Shown one piece after another: positions 8,772 to 17,851 of a stretch of DNA of 64,000 bases (positions within the stretch are counted from its first letter, which is position 1; each line of letters begins with the position of its first letter). The notes beneath the pieces are model-generated. The model was given only the letters and a program-made list of their open reading frames with translations, ran no database searches and was not told where the DNA came from. The position numbers were made by a program, and so were the translations under genes. This DNA comes from Paenibacillus lemnae (GTDB lineage: Bacteria > Bacillota > Bacilli > Paenibacillales > Paenibacillaceae), in contig NZ_JABBPN010000017.1 of the NCBI RefSeq assembly GCF_012933385.1, positions 28,544-92,543 on the forward strand, read 5' to 3'.

Positions 8772-9740
8772 ATGACAACCATCAACGACATTAAGGCAGA
8801 AAAAAGCTTCAAGGTCGGCCATTTGACACAAAAGCTGGGTCCGCTGCTCGGACTGATCATTCTGATCCTCATTGTGTCCGTACTCAATCCGAGTTTTCTG
8901 GAACCACTGAATATACTCAACCTGCTCCGTCAGGTATCCATTAACGCGCTGATCGCATTTGGCATGACCTTTGTCATCCTCACCGGCGGCATTGATCTGT
9001 CTGTCGGTTCGATCCTGGCACTCTCCAGTGCATTTGTTGCCAATATGATGGTGGCCGGAGTCGATCCGATTCTGGCCATCATTATCGGCTGTGCTGCAGG
9101 CGGTGTGATGGGCCTGGTGAACGGACTGATGATCACGAAAGGGAACATGGCTCCGTTTATTGCCACATTGGCGACCATGACGATTTTTAGAGGACTGACG
9201 CTGGTGTATACGAACGGTAACCCGATCACAGGCCTTGGCGACAGCCTTGCTTTCCAGCTGTTCGGACGCGGTTATCTGTTCGGGATTCCGGTTCCGGCCA
9301 TCACGATGCTGGTGACTTTCGCTGTACTGTGGGTGGTGCTGCATAAAACCTCGTTTGGACGCAAAACGTATGCCATTGGCGGTAACGAAAAGGCCTCGCT
9401 GGTCTCCGGAATCAAAGTACCGCGCGTGAAAATCATGATCTACTCGCTGGCAGGTATGCTGTCTGCGCTGGCCGGAGCGATCCTGACCTCCCGTCTGAAT
9501 TCCGCGCAGCCAACGGCAGGCACATCGTATGAGCTGGATGCCATCGCAGCCGTCGTGCTCGGGGGAACGAGCCTCGCAGGCGGACGCGGCCGGATTGTTG
9601 GTACGCTGATCGGTGTGCTGATTATCGGAACCTTGAACAATGGTTTGAACCTGCTCGGTGTCAATTCATTCTACCAAATGGTCGTAAAAGGGATCGTCAT
9701 CGCGATCGCTGTGCTTCTCGACCGGAAGAAATCCGCTTAA
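8772..9740 (+). CDS. rbsC: Ribose ABC transporter permease
   Basis: A 322-residue membrane permease of the branched/monosaccharide family (BPD_transp_2), forming a homodimer channel with RbsA. GMTFVILTGGIDLSVGSI is the conserved second-helix motif, and ELDAIAAVVLGGTSLAGGRG is the coupling region that contacts the ATPase. About eight to ten hydrophobic segments. It starts directly after the rbsA stop. Confidence 0.95.
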   Translation: MTTINDIKAEKSFKVGHLTQKLGPLLGLIILILIVSVLNPSFLEPLNILNLLRQVSINALIAFGMTFVILTGGIDLSVGSILALSSAFVANMMVAGVDPILAIIIGCAAGGVMGLVNGLMITKGNMAPFIATLATMTIFRGLTLVYTNGNPITGLGDSLAFQLFGRGYLFGIPVPAITMLVTFAVLWVVLHKTSFGRKTYAIGGNEKASLVSGIKVPRVKIMIYSLAGMLSALAGAILTSRLNSAQPTAGTSYELDAIAAVVLGGTSLAGGRGRIVGTLIGVLIIGTLNNGLNLLGVNSFYQMVVKGIVIAIAVLLDRKKSA

Positions 9741-9754
9741 GGGGGTAATTACTC

Positions 9755-10672
9755 ATGAAAAAAACAACGTTGTTCCTCGTCTCCCTCATGCTGATCTTTA
9801 TTACCGGCTGCTCGATGGAGCCTCCGGAATGGGCCAAACCGAAGCTGAATGGAGATGTGAAGGAACTTAAAATCGGCCTGTCGATTTCTACACTGAACAA
9901 TCCGTTCTTCGTTTCTTTAAAAGACGGCGTCGTTGCGGAAGCCCGGAAACAGGGGATGGAAGTCGTCGTTGTCGACGCACAGAATGACGCTGCCAAGCAG
10001 AGCAATGATGTGGATGACCTGATCCAGCAGGGGGTTCATGTCCTGCTGATCAATCCAACGGACTCTGCAGCCATCTCCAATGTTGTGCAGACGGCAAACA
10101 GCATCGGCATTCCGGTCATTACACTGGACCGTTCTGCGGATCAAGGCGAAGTTGCCGCATTGGTTGCGTCCGATAATGTGAAAGGCGGCCAAATGGCTGC
10201 TGAATATATGGTGAAAGAGCTTGGCAAGAATGCCAAAGTGATTGAACTAGAGGGCGTGCCGGGTGCATCGGCAACACGTGAGCGCGGTCAGGGCTTTCAT
10301 AATGTGGCGGATCAAGAGCTGAACGTGGTAGGCAAGCAGGCTGCGGACTTTGACCGCACGAAAGGCTTGAATGTCATGGAAAATCTGCTGCAGGGGAACC
10401 CGGATGTCCAGGCGGTTTTTGCCCATAATGATGAGATGGCACTGGGTGCACTGGAAGCGATTCAAAGCTCCGGCAAGGACATCATGGTCATCGGCTTTGA
10501 TGGCAACGAAGATGCGCTAAAGTCCATTGAAGCAGGCAAGCTTACAGCGACCATCGCCCAGCAGCCGGAGCTGATTGGTCAGCTGGCGGTCCAGGCTGCA
10601 GTAGATGTGCAGCAGGGCAAGGAAGTACAGAAAACCATCCCGGCACCGCTGAAGCTGGTCGTGAAGGAATAG
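9755..10672 (+). CDS. rbsB: D-ribose-binding lipoprotein
   Basis: A 305-residue type I periplasmic-binding-like protein that delivers ribose to RbsAC. The signal peptide ends in a lipobox, FITGCS, with Cys19 as the lipid anchor. The core has IGLSISTLNNPFFVSLKDG, DLIQQGVHVLLINPTDS, LDRSADQGEVAALVASDN and the sugar-contact segment AVFAHNDEMALGALEA. Last gene of the rbs operon. No clear terminator was seen in the 65 bases before the convergent AraC gene. Confidence 0.94.
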   Translation: MKKTTLFLVSLMLIFITGCSMEPPEWAKPKLNGDVKELKIGLSISTLNNPFFVSLKDGVVAEARKQGMEVVVVDAQNDAAKQSNDVDDLIQQGVHVLLINPTDSAAISNVVQTANSIGIPVITLDRSADQGEVAALVASDNVKGGQMAAEYMVKELGKNAKVIELEGVPGASATRERGQGFHNVADQELNVVGKQAADFDRTKGLNVMENLLQGNPDVQAVFAHNDEMALGALEAIQSSGKDIMVIGFDGNEDALKSIEAGKLTATIAQQPELIGQLAVQAAVDVQQGKEVQKTIPAPLKLVVKE

Positions 10673-10737
10673 AGCAGAAGCAGTGCATGATTCAGGATGT
10701 TAAGTGAATGATTAATATGCTGAAATGTTAACCGGCT

Positions 10738-11547
10738 TTACGCTTTACGCAGCTCCGAAGGGGTTCTGCCCTTCAGTGTCTTGTAGACGCGGTTAAAGGT
10801 TCTGATGCTGGTAAAGCCGCATTCCAGCGCAATATCCAGAATGCTGTCTTCCGTCGTCTCCAGTTTGATTTCGGCCAGGGAGACGCGCACGGTATTCAGA
10901 TATGTTTTAAAAGAGATGCCCAGCGTCGACTTGAAGGACCGGCTGAAGTGATAGGGATCGATATTAAAATGTTTGGAAATCGACTCCAGCGTGATTTCTG
11001 TGCGGCAGTTCTCTTCGATGTAAGACAGGATTTTCTGCATGCGGGCCCGCTGTTCGTAAGGTTCCTTACCCTTCGGAATGCATGTCACCGATCGCTGCAG
11101 GAGGGCGCAGAACTGAAGCAGTGTCCCCCGGATCATCATGGATGAGCCGGCAGCCGGGTTCTCGGTTTCCCTCTGAATGGAGTGCATCAGCTCAACCAGC
11201 TGGGGACGGAGCTCCGGCTGGGGAGTGAAGTAGGGAGAAGTGAATTGAAATTCACTTGGCCATATTCGTGAAGCACCCAGCAGCTCAGGCTTGAATATAA
11301 GCACGGTTGCCCTGGAATCCATGCCGGCATATTCAAGGTAATGGATGTCATTGCTGCCGCAGATTATGAATTCGCCCTCAAAAACCTGCCGTCTCTCCTC
11401 ATTGACTCCGAGCACAAGGCTGCCGGATTCGACATAAATGATTTCAACCTCCGGATGGCAGTGGGCATGAAAAGCGATATTATTGTGGGTAAAGATGTGC
11501 AGCGGCAGCAGGCTGTCAAATTTCCAGTTTTGATAAAAGAATTTCAT
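10738..11547 (-). CDS. AraC family regulator with N-terminal cupin
   Basis: A 269-residue regulator. The N-terminal cupin has HAHCHPEVEIIYVESG, a sugar-sensing fold, and the C-terminal double HTH includes FNIDPYHFSRSFKSTLGISF and ALECGFTSIRTFNRVYKTLKGRTPSE. ATG 11547 is chosen over a GTG at 11559 because AAGGTGG lies 8 nt upstream. It converges on rbsB and lies downstream of the Gfo/ThuA/Gfo operon on the same strand, separated by a terminator. It may control that operon (inference from location only). Confidence 0.88.
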   Translation of the reverse strand: MKFFYQNWKFDSLLPLHIFTHNNIAFHAHCHPEVEIIYVESGSLVLGVNEERRQVFEGEFIICGSNDIHYLEYAGMDSRATVLIFKPELLGASRIWPSEFQFTSPYFTPQPELRPQLVELMHSIQRETENPAAGSSMMIRGTLLQFCALLQRSVTCIPKGKEPYEQRARMQKILSYIEENCRTEITLESISKHFNIDPYHFSRSFKSTLGISFKTYLNTVRVSLAEIKLETTEDSILDIALECGFTSIRTFNRVYKTLKGRTPSELRKA

Positions 11548-11690
11548 GGTAACCACCACCTTGTCTGCGGCAGCTCGAAAGATGGAAGAAGAAGTAACAC
11601 TTTCGGCAATTCCATCATAGATAGCGCGCGGTGGTTTGTCCAGAGGGGCAGGCCTGCAGAGGTGAAACGTTCCTATTAGAAACTAAAACA

Positions 11691-11755
11691 AAAAAAACCG
11701 CTCTTCGGTTAAATGGAAGTGTGAACAGCCATTTACGAAAAGGAGCGGTTTTTTT
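11691..11755. terminator. Terminator after the Gfo/ThuA/Gfo operon
   Basis: AAAAAAACCGCTC at 11691 pairs with GAGCGGTTTTTTT at 11743, with an inner AAATGG/CCATTT stem. Both flanks carry runs of T in their reading direction. It ends the minus-strand operon that finishes at 11811. Confidence 0.85.
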
Positions 11756-11810
11756 GTAGCGTTATCTGCATCTGCTCAAGCGCATCATCTTCAGCACAGC
11801 GAGCGAAGGG

Positions 11811-12875
11811 TTATAGCGGTGTATATTGGCTTTTCATCTCATAATAGCTACCGGCATCGGAGGACAGATGAAAGGCCCACATGGCTTCCAGCACATGATA
11901 AGCCAGCTCACCGCTCGCTTGATGGCGGGTGCCGTTCTGGATAGCCTCTGCCATATCAGCCGGACCGAGTCCCCGGCTGTTGGTGGCATTGCCTTCGGTC
12001 AAAGGCACTTCCGTCCAGGCCTCATCGCCAAGCCTGCGGTATTCCACCGTACCCCCGAATCCGTTCGGATTAGGAACCTTCAGGCTGCCTTCGGTGCCAT
12101 GAATTTCAATTTGGGGAAGCTCACTTCCGCCGAAAATGTCAAAGCTGGTAATGAGTGTTCCTATAGCACCATTCTCAAATACCATCGTTCCGGCCACATG
12201 CGTTGGAACCGCGACAGGGATGATCTGTCCGCGTTTCTTTTCACTTGTGATGGTTCGCTCGGGGAATGCCTTACTGGTCATGCCTGCCACACTGCGGATT
12301 GGACCAAGCAGCTGAATGAGCGCCGTGAGGTAATACGGGCCCATATCGAACATGGGGCCTCCGCCTTCGGCATAATAGAACTCTGGATCCGGATGCCAGT
12401 TCTCATGCCCCCGGCTCATCATGAACGCATTGGCAGATACCGGACGGCCGATTAGCCCGTCACGCACAACCTTTAGTGCAGTCTGAAGACCTGCGCCGAG
12501 GAAGGTATCCGGGGCGCTGCCGACATAGAGGTTTTTCTGCTTCGCCAGATCCAGCACCTGCTTGCCCTGCTCCAGCGTCAATGCGAGCGGCTTCTCAACG
12601 TATACATGTTTACCCGCCTCTAGGGCCTGCAGACATACATCCGCATGGACACCTGGAATCGTCAGATTAATGATCATGTCAATATCCGGCATGGCCAGGA
12701 GTTCCTCAGGGGTACAGGCGACCGGAATCTGATGCTGTTCAGCCTGGCTTCGCGCTTTCTCCAGATCGAGATCTGCACAAGCTGCCACTTCCAGAGAAGA
12801 AAAGGTAGGGATATTCTTCATATAAATGCCGCTGATATTTCCACAGCCGATAATGCCTGCTTTAAGTTTTTTCAT
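11811..12875 (-). CDS. Gfo/Idh/MocA family oxidoreductase
   Basis: A 354-residue NAD(P)-dependent sugar or polyol dehydrogenase. The Rossmann motif GIIGCGNISG is at residues 7-16. Next come TIPGVHADVC and the catalytic-lysine motif YVEKPLALT, then the C-terminal substrate domain with GGGPMFDMGPYYLTALIQLLG. ATG 12875 is preferred: GGGAG lies 8 nt upstream, whereas a longer reading to 12953 runs through the ThuA gene end. Third gene of a minus-strand operon with ThuA (12898) and another Gfo enzyme (13649). Substrate unknown. Confidence 0.87.
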   Translation of the reverse strand: MKKLKAGIIGCGNISGIYMKNIPTFSSLEVAACADLDLEKARSQAEQHQIPVACTPEELLAMPDIDMIINLTIPGVHADVCLQALEAGKHVYVEKPLALTLEQGKQVLDLAKQKNLYVGSAPDTFLGAGLQTALKVVRDGLIGRPVSANAFMMSRGHENWHPDPEFYYAEGGGPMFDMGPYYLTALIQLLGPIRSVAGMTSKAFPERTITSEKKRGQIIPVAVPTHVAGTMVFENGAIGTLITSFDIFGGSELPQIEIHGTEGSLKVPNPNGFGGTVEYRRLGDEAWTEVPLTEGNATNSRGLGPADMAEAIQNGTRHQASGELAYHVLEAMWAFHLSSDAGSYYEMKSQYTPL

Positions 12876-12897
12876 GTTCTCATCTCCCATGATTGCG

Positions 12898-13632
12898 TTA
12901 TACTTGACTGTCGTCCATACCGGAATAGGAGGACGGCCCACCGGCAGCTTCAATTGCCTCCGGGGTATTCTTGCCGCCCGCTGCCCACAGGAGTCCGCGT
13001 GTCATCAGCTCCCTAACCTCCGGCATGTCTACGATATCGGCGTGGTGTCCCAGCGCGTTGTAATACACCCGTCCAGTTCCCCACCGTTTCGTCCAGACGA
13101 CCGGCATGTCCACAGGACTGTTCAGACGGTGAGGACCGTCCGCAGTCGGAAAGCGTGTGGTAGCCAGAACTTCTACGGCCGGGTCAACATGCAGGTAATA
13201 CTGCTCCGACTTCACCGCAAAGTGAGACATCCCCTCAACGAGCGGGCTGGAGCTGTGTTTGATCTCCACGGTATATTCGACACCGTCGTTGCCGGGATGT
13301 GCCACCCACTGTCCGCCGGTCATAAACTGCCAGTCCACATTGGTACGGAAGGCATCGCACATCCCGCCGTGGCAGCCGGCAAGTCCAGTTCCGGCTTGTA
13401 CCGCCTCCGATACATTTTTGACATATTCACCTGGAATTTCGCCCATCGTCCATACCGGAACGATCAGGTCCAGCTCTTTCAGCCGGGCTCCGTCCTGGAA
13501 CGCATCCAGCGTATCCGAGACCTCAACCTGAAATCCGTGCTCTTTTAAAATATTTTCAAAAATTCCGGCTACCTGTTCAGGCTCATGTCCATCCCAGCCG
13601 CCCCATACGATCAGTGCTCTTCTCATCTTCAT
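12898..13632 (-). CDS. ThuA-like domain protein
   Basis: A 244-residue protein of the ThuA family, a glutamine-amidotransferase-like fold first linked to trehalose utilisation. It shows MRRALIVWGGWDGHEPEQ at the start, GTGLAGCHGGMCDAFR near the middle (nucleophile-elbow-like Cys/His region) and GTGRVYYNALGHHADIVD near the end. ATG 13632 has AAGGAG 5 nt upstream. It lies between two Gfo/Idh/MocA genes in one operon, a pairing often seen in sugar-acid or keto-sugar pathways. Its chemistry is not known with certainty. Confidence 0.85.
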   Translation of the reverse strand: MKMRRALIVWGGWDGHEPEQVAGIFENILKEHGFQVEVSDTLDAFQDGARLKELDLIVPVWTMGEIPGEYVKNVSEAVQAGTGLAGCHGGMCDAFRTNVDWQFMTGGQWVAHPGNDGVEYTVEIKHSSSPLVEGMSHFAVKSEQYYLHVDPAVEVLATTRFPTADGPHRLNSPVDMPVVWTKRWGTGRVYYNALGHHADIVDMPEVRELMTRGLLWAAGGKNTPEAIEAAGGPSSYSGMDDSQV

Positions 13633-13648
13633 TGACACTCCTTATTCG

Positions 13649-14806
13649 TTACATTTCCGAGATGGATACCCAGCGGCGTTCTTCAATAGAACGATCCACG
13701 GCTTCCAGCACGGCCTGGCATTTAACCCCATCGGCAAAGCTTGGTTCCGGCTGACGGTCTTCCTGAATGGCATTGGTGAATTCAAGAAATTCATGAATGA
13801 ACGTGTGTTCAAAACCGATCGTATGACCCGGCGGCCACCATGCTTCGGCATAAGCGTGAGACGGGTCTGTCGCAACTACGCGGCGGAAGCCCTGCACATC
13901 CTCATCGTCAGAGGTAAAGTAAACCTCCAGTTCATTCATGCGTTCAAAATCAAACCGGACACTGCCGAGACTGCCGTTAATTTCAAAAGAATTGGTAGAG
14001 CGGTGTCCTGCTGCAAAGCGGGTAGCTTCGAAACTGCCGAGCGCTCCATTGCTGAACCGGGCTAGAAATAGGGTCGCATCGTCCACCGTAACCTCACCCC
14101 TTGGTCCGTCCTTGCTGCCCTTGGCGCTGAGGCCGGTCATTTCGGCAGCCAGCGGCCGTTCCTTGATGAATGTTTCGTTCATACCGATCACTTCATCCAG
14201 ATCTCCCACGAGATAGTGGGCGAGGTCGATCAGGTGAGCACCCAGATCGCCGTGGGAACCGGAGCCGGCAATATCCTTCTGCAGCCGCCATACGAGCGGG
14301 AAGTCCGGATCCAGAATCCAGTCCTGCAGGAACCAGGCACGGAAATGATAGATTTTACCCAGGCGTCCGCTGGTGACAAGCTTCTTGACCAGCTGCACGG
14401 CAGGGGAGAAACGGTAATTGAAACCGGTCATATGCTTGATGCCGGCTTCTTCTGCCGCTGTCAGCATCTCGCGAGCGTCCTGCAGGCTGAGTGCCAGCGG
14501 TTTTTCGCAAAATATATGCTTTCCGGCTTTTGCAGCAGCCAGTGCAATTTCCTTGTGGGCATCGCTTGGTGCGTTAATATCAATGATGTCAATATCATCT
14601 CTTGCAATCAGTGACTTCCAGTCACTCTCCGCCTCGGCCCAGCCAAACCGGGATGCAGCTTCCTGCACGGCTTCCGTATTACGTCCACAGATCACGGCCA
14701 TTTCGGGCTTTAATGCATTCGGAAAAAACATCGGCAGTGCACGATAGGCATTGCTGTGCGCCTTGCCCATAAATTTGTAACCGATCATTCCAACTCGCAG
14801 TGACAT
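13649..14806 (-). CDS. Gfo/Idh/MocA family oxidoreductase
   Basis: A 385-residue dehydrogenase. It starts MSLRVGMIGYKFMGKAHSNA, where the nucleotide loop reads GYKFMGKAH. It carries DINAPSDAHKEIALAA and the catalytic motif FCEKPLALS, and DLGAHLIDLAHYLVG in the C-terminal domain. ATG 14806 has GGGAGG 7 nt upstream; a longer in-frame reading to 14851 lacks a site. First gene of the Gfo-ThuA-Gfo operon. A 13-bp palindrome (CGTTATGATAACG) at 14863-14875 and a minus-strand TATAAT at 14886-14881 lie upstream. Confidence 0.88.
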   Translation of the reverse strand: MSLRVGMIGYKFMGKAHSNAYRALPMFFPNALKPEMAVICGRNTEAVQEAASRFGWAEAESDWKSLIARDDIDIIDINAPSDAHKEIALAAAKAGKHIFCEKPLALSLQDAREMLTAAEEAGIKHMTGFNYRFSPAVQLVKKLVTSGRLGKIYHFRAWFLQDWILDPDFPLVWRLQKDIAGSGSHGDLGAHLIDLAHYLVGDLDEVIGMNETFIKERPLAAEMTGLSAKGSKDGPRGEVTVDDATLFLARFSNGALGSFEATRFAAGHRSTNSFEINGSLGSVRFDFERMNELEVYFTSDDEDVQGFRRVVATDPSHAYAEAWWPPGHTIGFEHTFIHEFLEFTNAIQEDRQPEPSFADGVKCQAVLEAVDRSIEERRWVSISEM

Positions 14807-14862
14807 GTAAGAACCTCCCTGATTTTTAGAGAATACTTTTAAAGAATACATGGTGATGATTC

Positions 14863-14900
14863 CGTTATGATAACGTATACATTATAAAGAATTTCGAAAT
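14863..14900 (-). promoter_or_regulatory. Possible promoter/operator of the Gfo/ThuA/Gfo operon
   Basis: On the minus strand TATAAT occupies 14886-14881. The palindrome AATTTCGAAATT lies just upstream in the -35 area, and CGTTATGATAACG lies just downstream. No good -35 hexamer is seen, so an activator such as the nearby AraC protein may be needed. The rest of the 246-bp gap to 15053 shows nothing clear. Confidence 0.4.
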
Positions 14901-15052
14901 TTTCCGCTCGCCAGTTTATGATTCATTATGGACAAAAATTGCACATGCCAGCATCAACAGGCCCTAGGCCGAATGGTTAATGGGGGATGGGACCGGGTAT
15001 AAATTCTAAAAGTAGCTGGCAGTGTGAACGACCTTCAGAAAGGAATGTGGCT

Positions 15053-15715
15053 ATGGACTCTATATTGTTTTTGATTCTTGCCGGCTTGTATGCCGTGCTG
15101 ACTGTCTGGGGTATTATGCTCTATGAGCGTGATTCTTCGCGGGGACTACGATATCTGCTTTTTCTCGTGACACTCGGACTGGTGTGGGATAATGGGCTGA
15201 TTGGAGCCGGAAAGTGGATTGGAGAGGGGACGTTTCTGGAGACACTGAGCCTCAGCCGGTTCTGGATTCATGCACTGTTTACGCCATTGCTGACACTGGT
15301 GTCCCTTGACCTGATTGTGAAGGCAGGAGGAGACTGGGCGAAAAAGAGGGCTGCTGTTTGGGGTGCCTGGCTGTTTACGATCGCTCTCGTGATTTACGAG
15401 CTGGTGACGGAAACCCTGCCGCTTACCGTGAAGCCGGAATGGGAATACGGTGCGCTAAGATACGTATCGGCAGATGAATCCTCGGGACCTCCGCTTATGG
15501 TTATTGCGATTCTGATTCCGCTGTTTGCAGCAGGGATTGAGTTATGGCGCCGCAAAGTGACGCCAGTGCTGTTTTGGGGTACGCTGCTTATGCTGATCGG
15601 CAGTGCGGTACCGATTCCGATCGAGAGCTCTGCGGCGACCAATATTTTTGAATTAATCCTGATCACGTCCCTCTGGTACTCCATTCAAAAGGTGCTCACG
15701 GTACGTTCCAGCTGA
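15053..15715 (+). CDS. Seven-helix membrane protein of unknown function
   Basis: A 220-residue hydrophobic protein with about seven predicted helices: residues near 4-24, 32-55, 70-90, 104-124, 148-168, 175-193 and 198-215. ATG 15053 follows AGAAAGGA by 8 nt; an upstream in-frame ATG at 14987 has no site. I do not recognise a family. It is transcribed away from the Gfo/ThuA/Gfo operon and towards another Gfo gene. Short conserved-looking polar stretches are few, so a function cannot be proposed. Confidence 0.7.
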   Translation: MDSILFLILAGLYAVLTVWGIMLYERDSSRGLRYLLFLVTLGLVWDNGLIGAGKWIGEGTFLETLSLSRFWIHALFTPLLTLVSLDLIVKAGGDWAKKRAAVWGAWLFTIALVIYELVTETLPLTVKPEWEYGALRYVSADESSGPPLMVIAILIPLFAAGIELWRRKVTPVLFWGTLLMLIGSAVPIPIESSAATNIFELILITSLWYSIQKVLTVRSS

Positions 15716-15773
15716 CTTTAGCAATTCATCTGTGTCATACTTGTAAAAACAAGCTATCTAAAGGGAGGATACT

Positions 15774-16739
15774 ATGGCTTTAAACACAGCAATCATAGGT
15801 ACAGGATGGTTTAGCGGGATGCATGGAGATATTTTGGCCCGAATGGACGGGGTAGCTGTCAAGGCGTTCGTCGGCACAAATCTGGAGAAGGCAGAGAAGG
15901 CCGCCAATAAATACGGCGCAGCAGGGTACGACAATGTGGAGCACATGCTGGATCAAGTCAAACCGGATGCGGTATACATTTGTGTACCGCCGTTTGCCCA
16001 TGGAGATATCGAGCAGCAGCTTCTGGAGAGAGGCATCCCTTTTCTTGTGGAAAAGCCGCTGGGAGCAGAGATGGAGACACCAAATAGGATATTGCAGAAA
16101 CTGCAGCAGTCCGGACTCATTACTTCGGTGGGCTATCATTTCCGCTATACGGATGCGGCTGCACGGGCAGCTGAAATGCTGCAGGGCCGGACAGCTGGCA
16201 TGGCGCTCGGCTACTGGATGGGGGATATGCCGCAGGTATCCTGGTGGAGGAAGCAGGAAGGATCCGGTGGACAGTTTATTGAGCAGACAACGCATATCGT
16301 AGACCTGCTGCGCTGCTTGCTGGGTGAAGTTGACGAGGTATATGCTGCGTATGGACACCGGGTCATGCAGGAGCGGTATGAAGGTGTGACGGTACATGAT
16401 GTGGGAACAGTCACTCTGAAATTAAAAAGCGGTGCTGTCGCAACGATCTCCAATACATGTATCCTTCCCGAAGGAGAACAAGCAGGCTTGACCATTTACA
16501 CCGAGCAGGGAAGCCTGGATGTAAAGTCAGATAAGCTTATCGTCAAAGAAAAAGGGAAGCTGATGGAATATCGGAACGCAGGAAATCCGTATCAACGTGA
16601 GAATGAAGCCTTTATTCATGCCGTACGGACAGGCGATGCTTCAGGTATTTTATCTACATATGAGGATGCTGTGAAAACGATGGAGATCACCTATGCGGCT
16701 TTACGCTCTGCGGAAACGGGAATGCCTGTGAAGCTGTAG
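15774..16739 (+). CDS. Gfo/Idh/MocA family oxidoreductase
   Basis: A 321-residue dehydrogenase. The Rossmann motif is AIIGTGWFSGMHG, followed by VYICVPPFAHGDIEQQLLERG and LVEKPLGAEM with the catalytic Lys. The C-terminal domain includes GGQFIEQTTHIVDLLRCLLGEV. GGGAGG lies about 7 nt before ATG. It is a single-gene unit closed by the terminator at 16798. Substrate unknown. Confidence 0.88.
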   Translation: MALNTAIIGTGWFSGMHGDILARMDGVAVKAFVGTNLEKAEKAANKYGAAGYDNVEHMLDQVKPDAVYICVPPFAHGDIEQQLLERGIPFLVEKPLGAEMETPNRILQKLQQSGLITSVGYHFRYTDAAARAAEMLQGRTAGMALGYWMGDMPQVSWWRKQEGSGGQFIEQTTHIVDLLRCLLGEVDEVYAAYGHRVMQERYEGVTVHDVGTVTLKLKSGAVATISNTCILPEGEQAGLTIYTEQGSLDVKSDKLIVKEKGKLMEYRNAGNPYQRENEAFIHAVRTGDASGILSTYEDAVKTMEITYAALRSAETGMPVKL

Positions 16740-16797
16740 GCAAGAATGATATACGATGGATTACATATAATGCGAGTTTGCTGCAAAAAAAACATGG

Positions 16798-16833
16798 CGG
16801 TGTCAGGGAGATGATCCTGGCACCGTCTTTTTT
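16798..16833 (+). terminator. Intrinsic terminator
   Basis: CGGTGTCAGG pairs with CCTGGCACCG (one G-U) around an 8-nt loop and is followed by a TCTTTTTT tract. Confidence 0.85.
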
Positions 16834-16865
16834 CGTGTAAATGCTGTATGCGAGCGCCGCAGACA

Positions 16866-16941
16866 TTCAGGAAACATTCAGCCAAGCCTAAGCTTCCCGT
16901 AATATCCGGCTAAGTTCCGTTTCAGGTTGGCGGCCTATACT
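16866..16941 (+). promoter_or_regulatory. Promoter with six 11-bp-phased boxes (OmpR-type)
   Basis: Counting in steps of 11 from 16866, the pentamers are TTCAG, TTCAG, CTAAG, GTAAT, CTAAG and TTCAG (16866, 16877, 16888, 16899, 16910, 16921). T at position 2 and A at position 4 are constant. The last box ends about 10 bp before a -10-like TATACT (16936-16941), and no -35 hexamer is present. This geometry is typical of PhoB/OmpR-type regulators binding as tandem dimers on one face. It precedes the secreted-protein/PspA operon. Confidence 0.55.
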
Positions 16942-16981
16942 TGGAAATGTAAGACACACCAACTTAAAGGAGCGAATGAAC

Positions 16982-17815
16982 ATGAAGAACAAACATATGG
17001 GCATGAAACTGATGGCAGGGACACTAGCAGCTGGTCTGCTGCTGGGAGGAGCCGGATATTTGCAGGAACAAGTATTTGCCGCTTCAAGCACAGACAGTGC
17101 CTCAAGTTCGGGCAATCTGGGAACATCACCCACTACAGACACGGGAACAGGAACATCGCCGGGATCCGGCAAACTGGACGGATCATTCGGCAAACGGGGC
17201 CATGGACCTGGCGGATTTGGCGGAGGACAGATTTTTACGCATGCAGCCGAGATCCTGGGTCTGGAGGAAAGCGAGCTGATGACAGAGCTTCAGGCCGGTA
17301 AAACATTGACTGAAGCCGCACAAGAGAAAGGCGTTACTCGTGCCAGCCTCCTTGAGAGGCTCACGGCTGCGATGACACAGGACCTGAACCAGCGTCTGGA
17401 TGATGGCACACTGACCGAGGAGCAGGCTGCTGCCCAGAAAGAAAAGTGGAGTGAACATCTGGAAGACATGGTGGACCAAAGCGGCTTCAAGCCGGGAGGA
17501 ATCGGTCAAGGCCGGGGCGAGGGGCCAGGTCATCGCTTTGGTGATGGCGCAGGTCATGGACCGGGAAGATTCGGAAGCCTGGAGGATGCTGCCGACATTC
17601 TCGGGATGAGTGAAAGCGAGCTGCAGGCTGGCATGCGGGAGGGGAAATCGCTGGCTGAGCTGGCTGAAGCCAAGGGCATCTCGGAATCCCAACTGATCCA
17701 GAAACTGAAAGACAGCATGACGGAGCCCCTGAAGGAGTGGGTCAATGAGAAGCGCACAGCTCCGGATGCACAGAGCGGAGCGGAAGCATCTGATTCAGAG
17801 ACTGATGCCACCTAA
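16982..17815 (+). CDS. Secreted protein with two helical repeat modules
   Basis: A 277-residue protein with a signal peptide (hydrophobic MAGTLAAGLLLGGAGYL, likely cut after VFA near residue 34). Then come a Ser/Thr/Gly linker and two similar modules. Module 1 holds AAEILGLEESELMTELQAGK, then TLTEAAQEKGVTRASLLERL. Module 2 holds AADILGMSESELQAGMREGK, then SLAELAEAKGISESQLIQKL. Each is preceded by a Gly/His-rich stretch (GHGPGGFGGG; GPGHRFGDGAGHGPGRFG) that could bind metal. ATG 16982 has AAAGGAG at 9 nt; ATG 16976 is too close. Such modules occur in Firmicute surface proteins of unknown role. First gene of an operon with a membrane protein and PspA. Confidence 0.75.
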   Translation: MKNKHMGMKLMAGTLAAGLLLGGAGYLQEQVFAASSTDSASSSGNLGTSPTTDTGTGTSPGSGKLDGSFGKRGHGPGGFGGGQIFTHAAEILGLEESELMTELQAGKTLTEAAQEKGVTRASLLERLTAAMTQDLNQRLDDGTLTEEQAAAQKEKWSEHLEDMVDQSGFKPGGIGQGRGEGPGHRFGDGAGHGPGRFGSLEDAADILGMSESELQAGMREGKSLAELAEAKGISESQLIQKLKDSMTEPLKEWVNEKRTAPDAQSGAEASDSETDAT

Positions 17816-17851
17816 GAACAGCAGACCGTTTTGCGGAGAGGAGGATATTCG

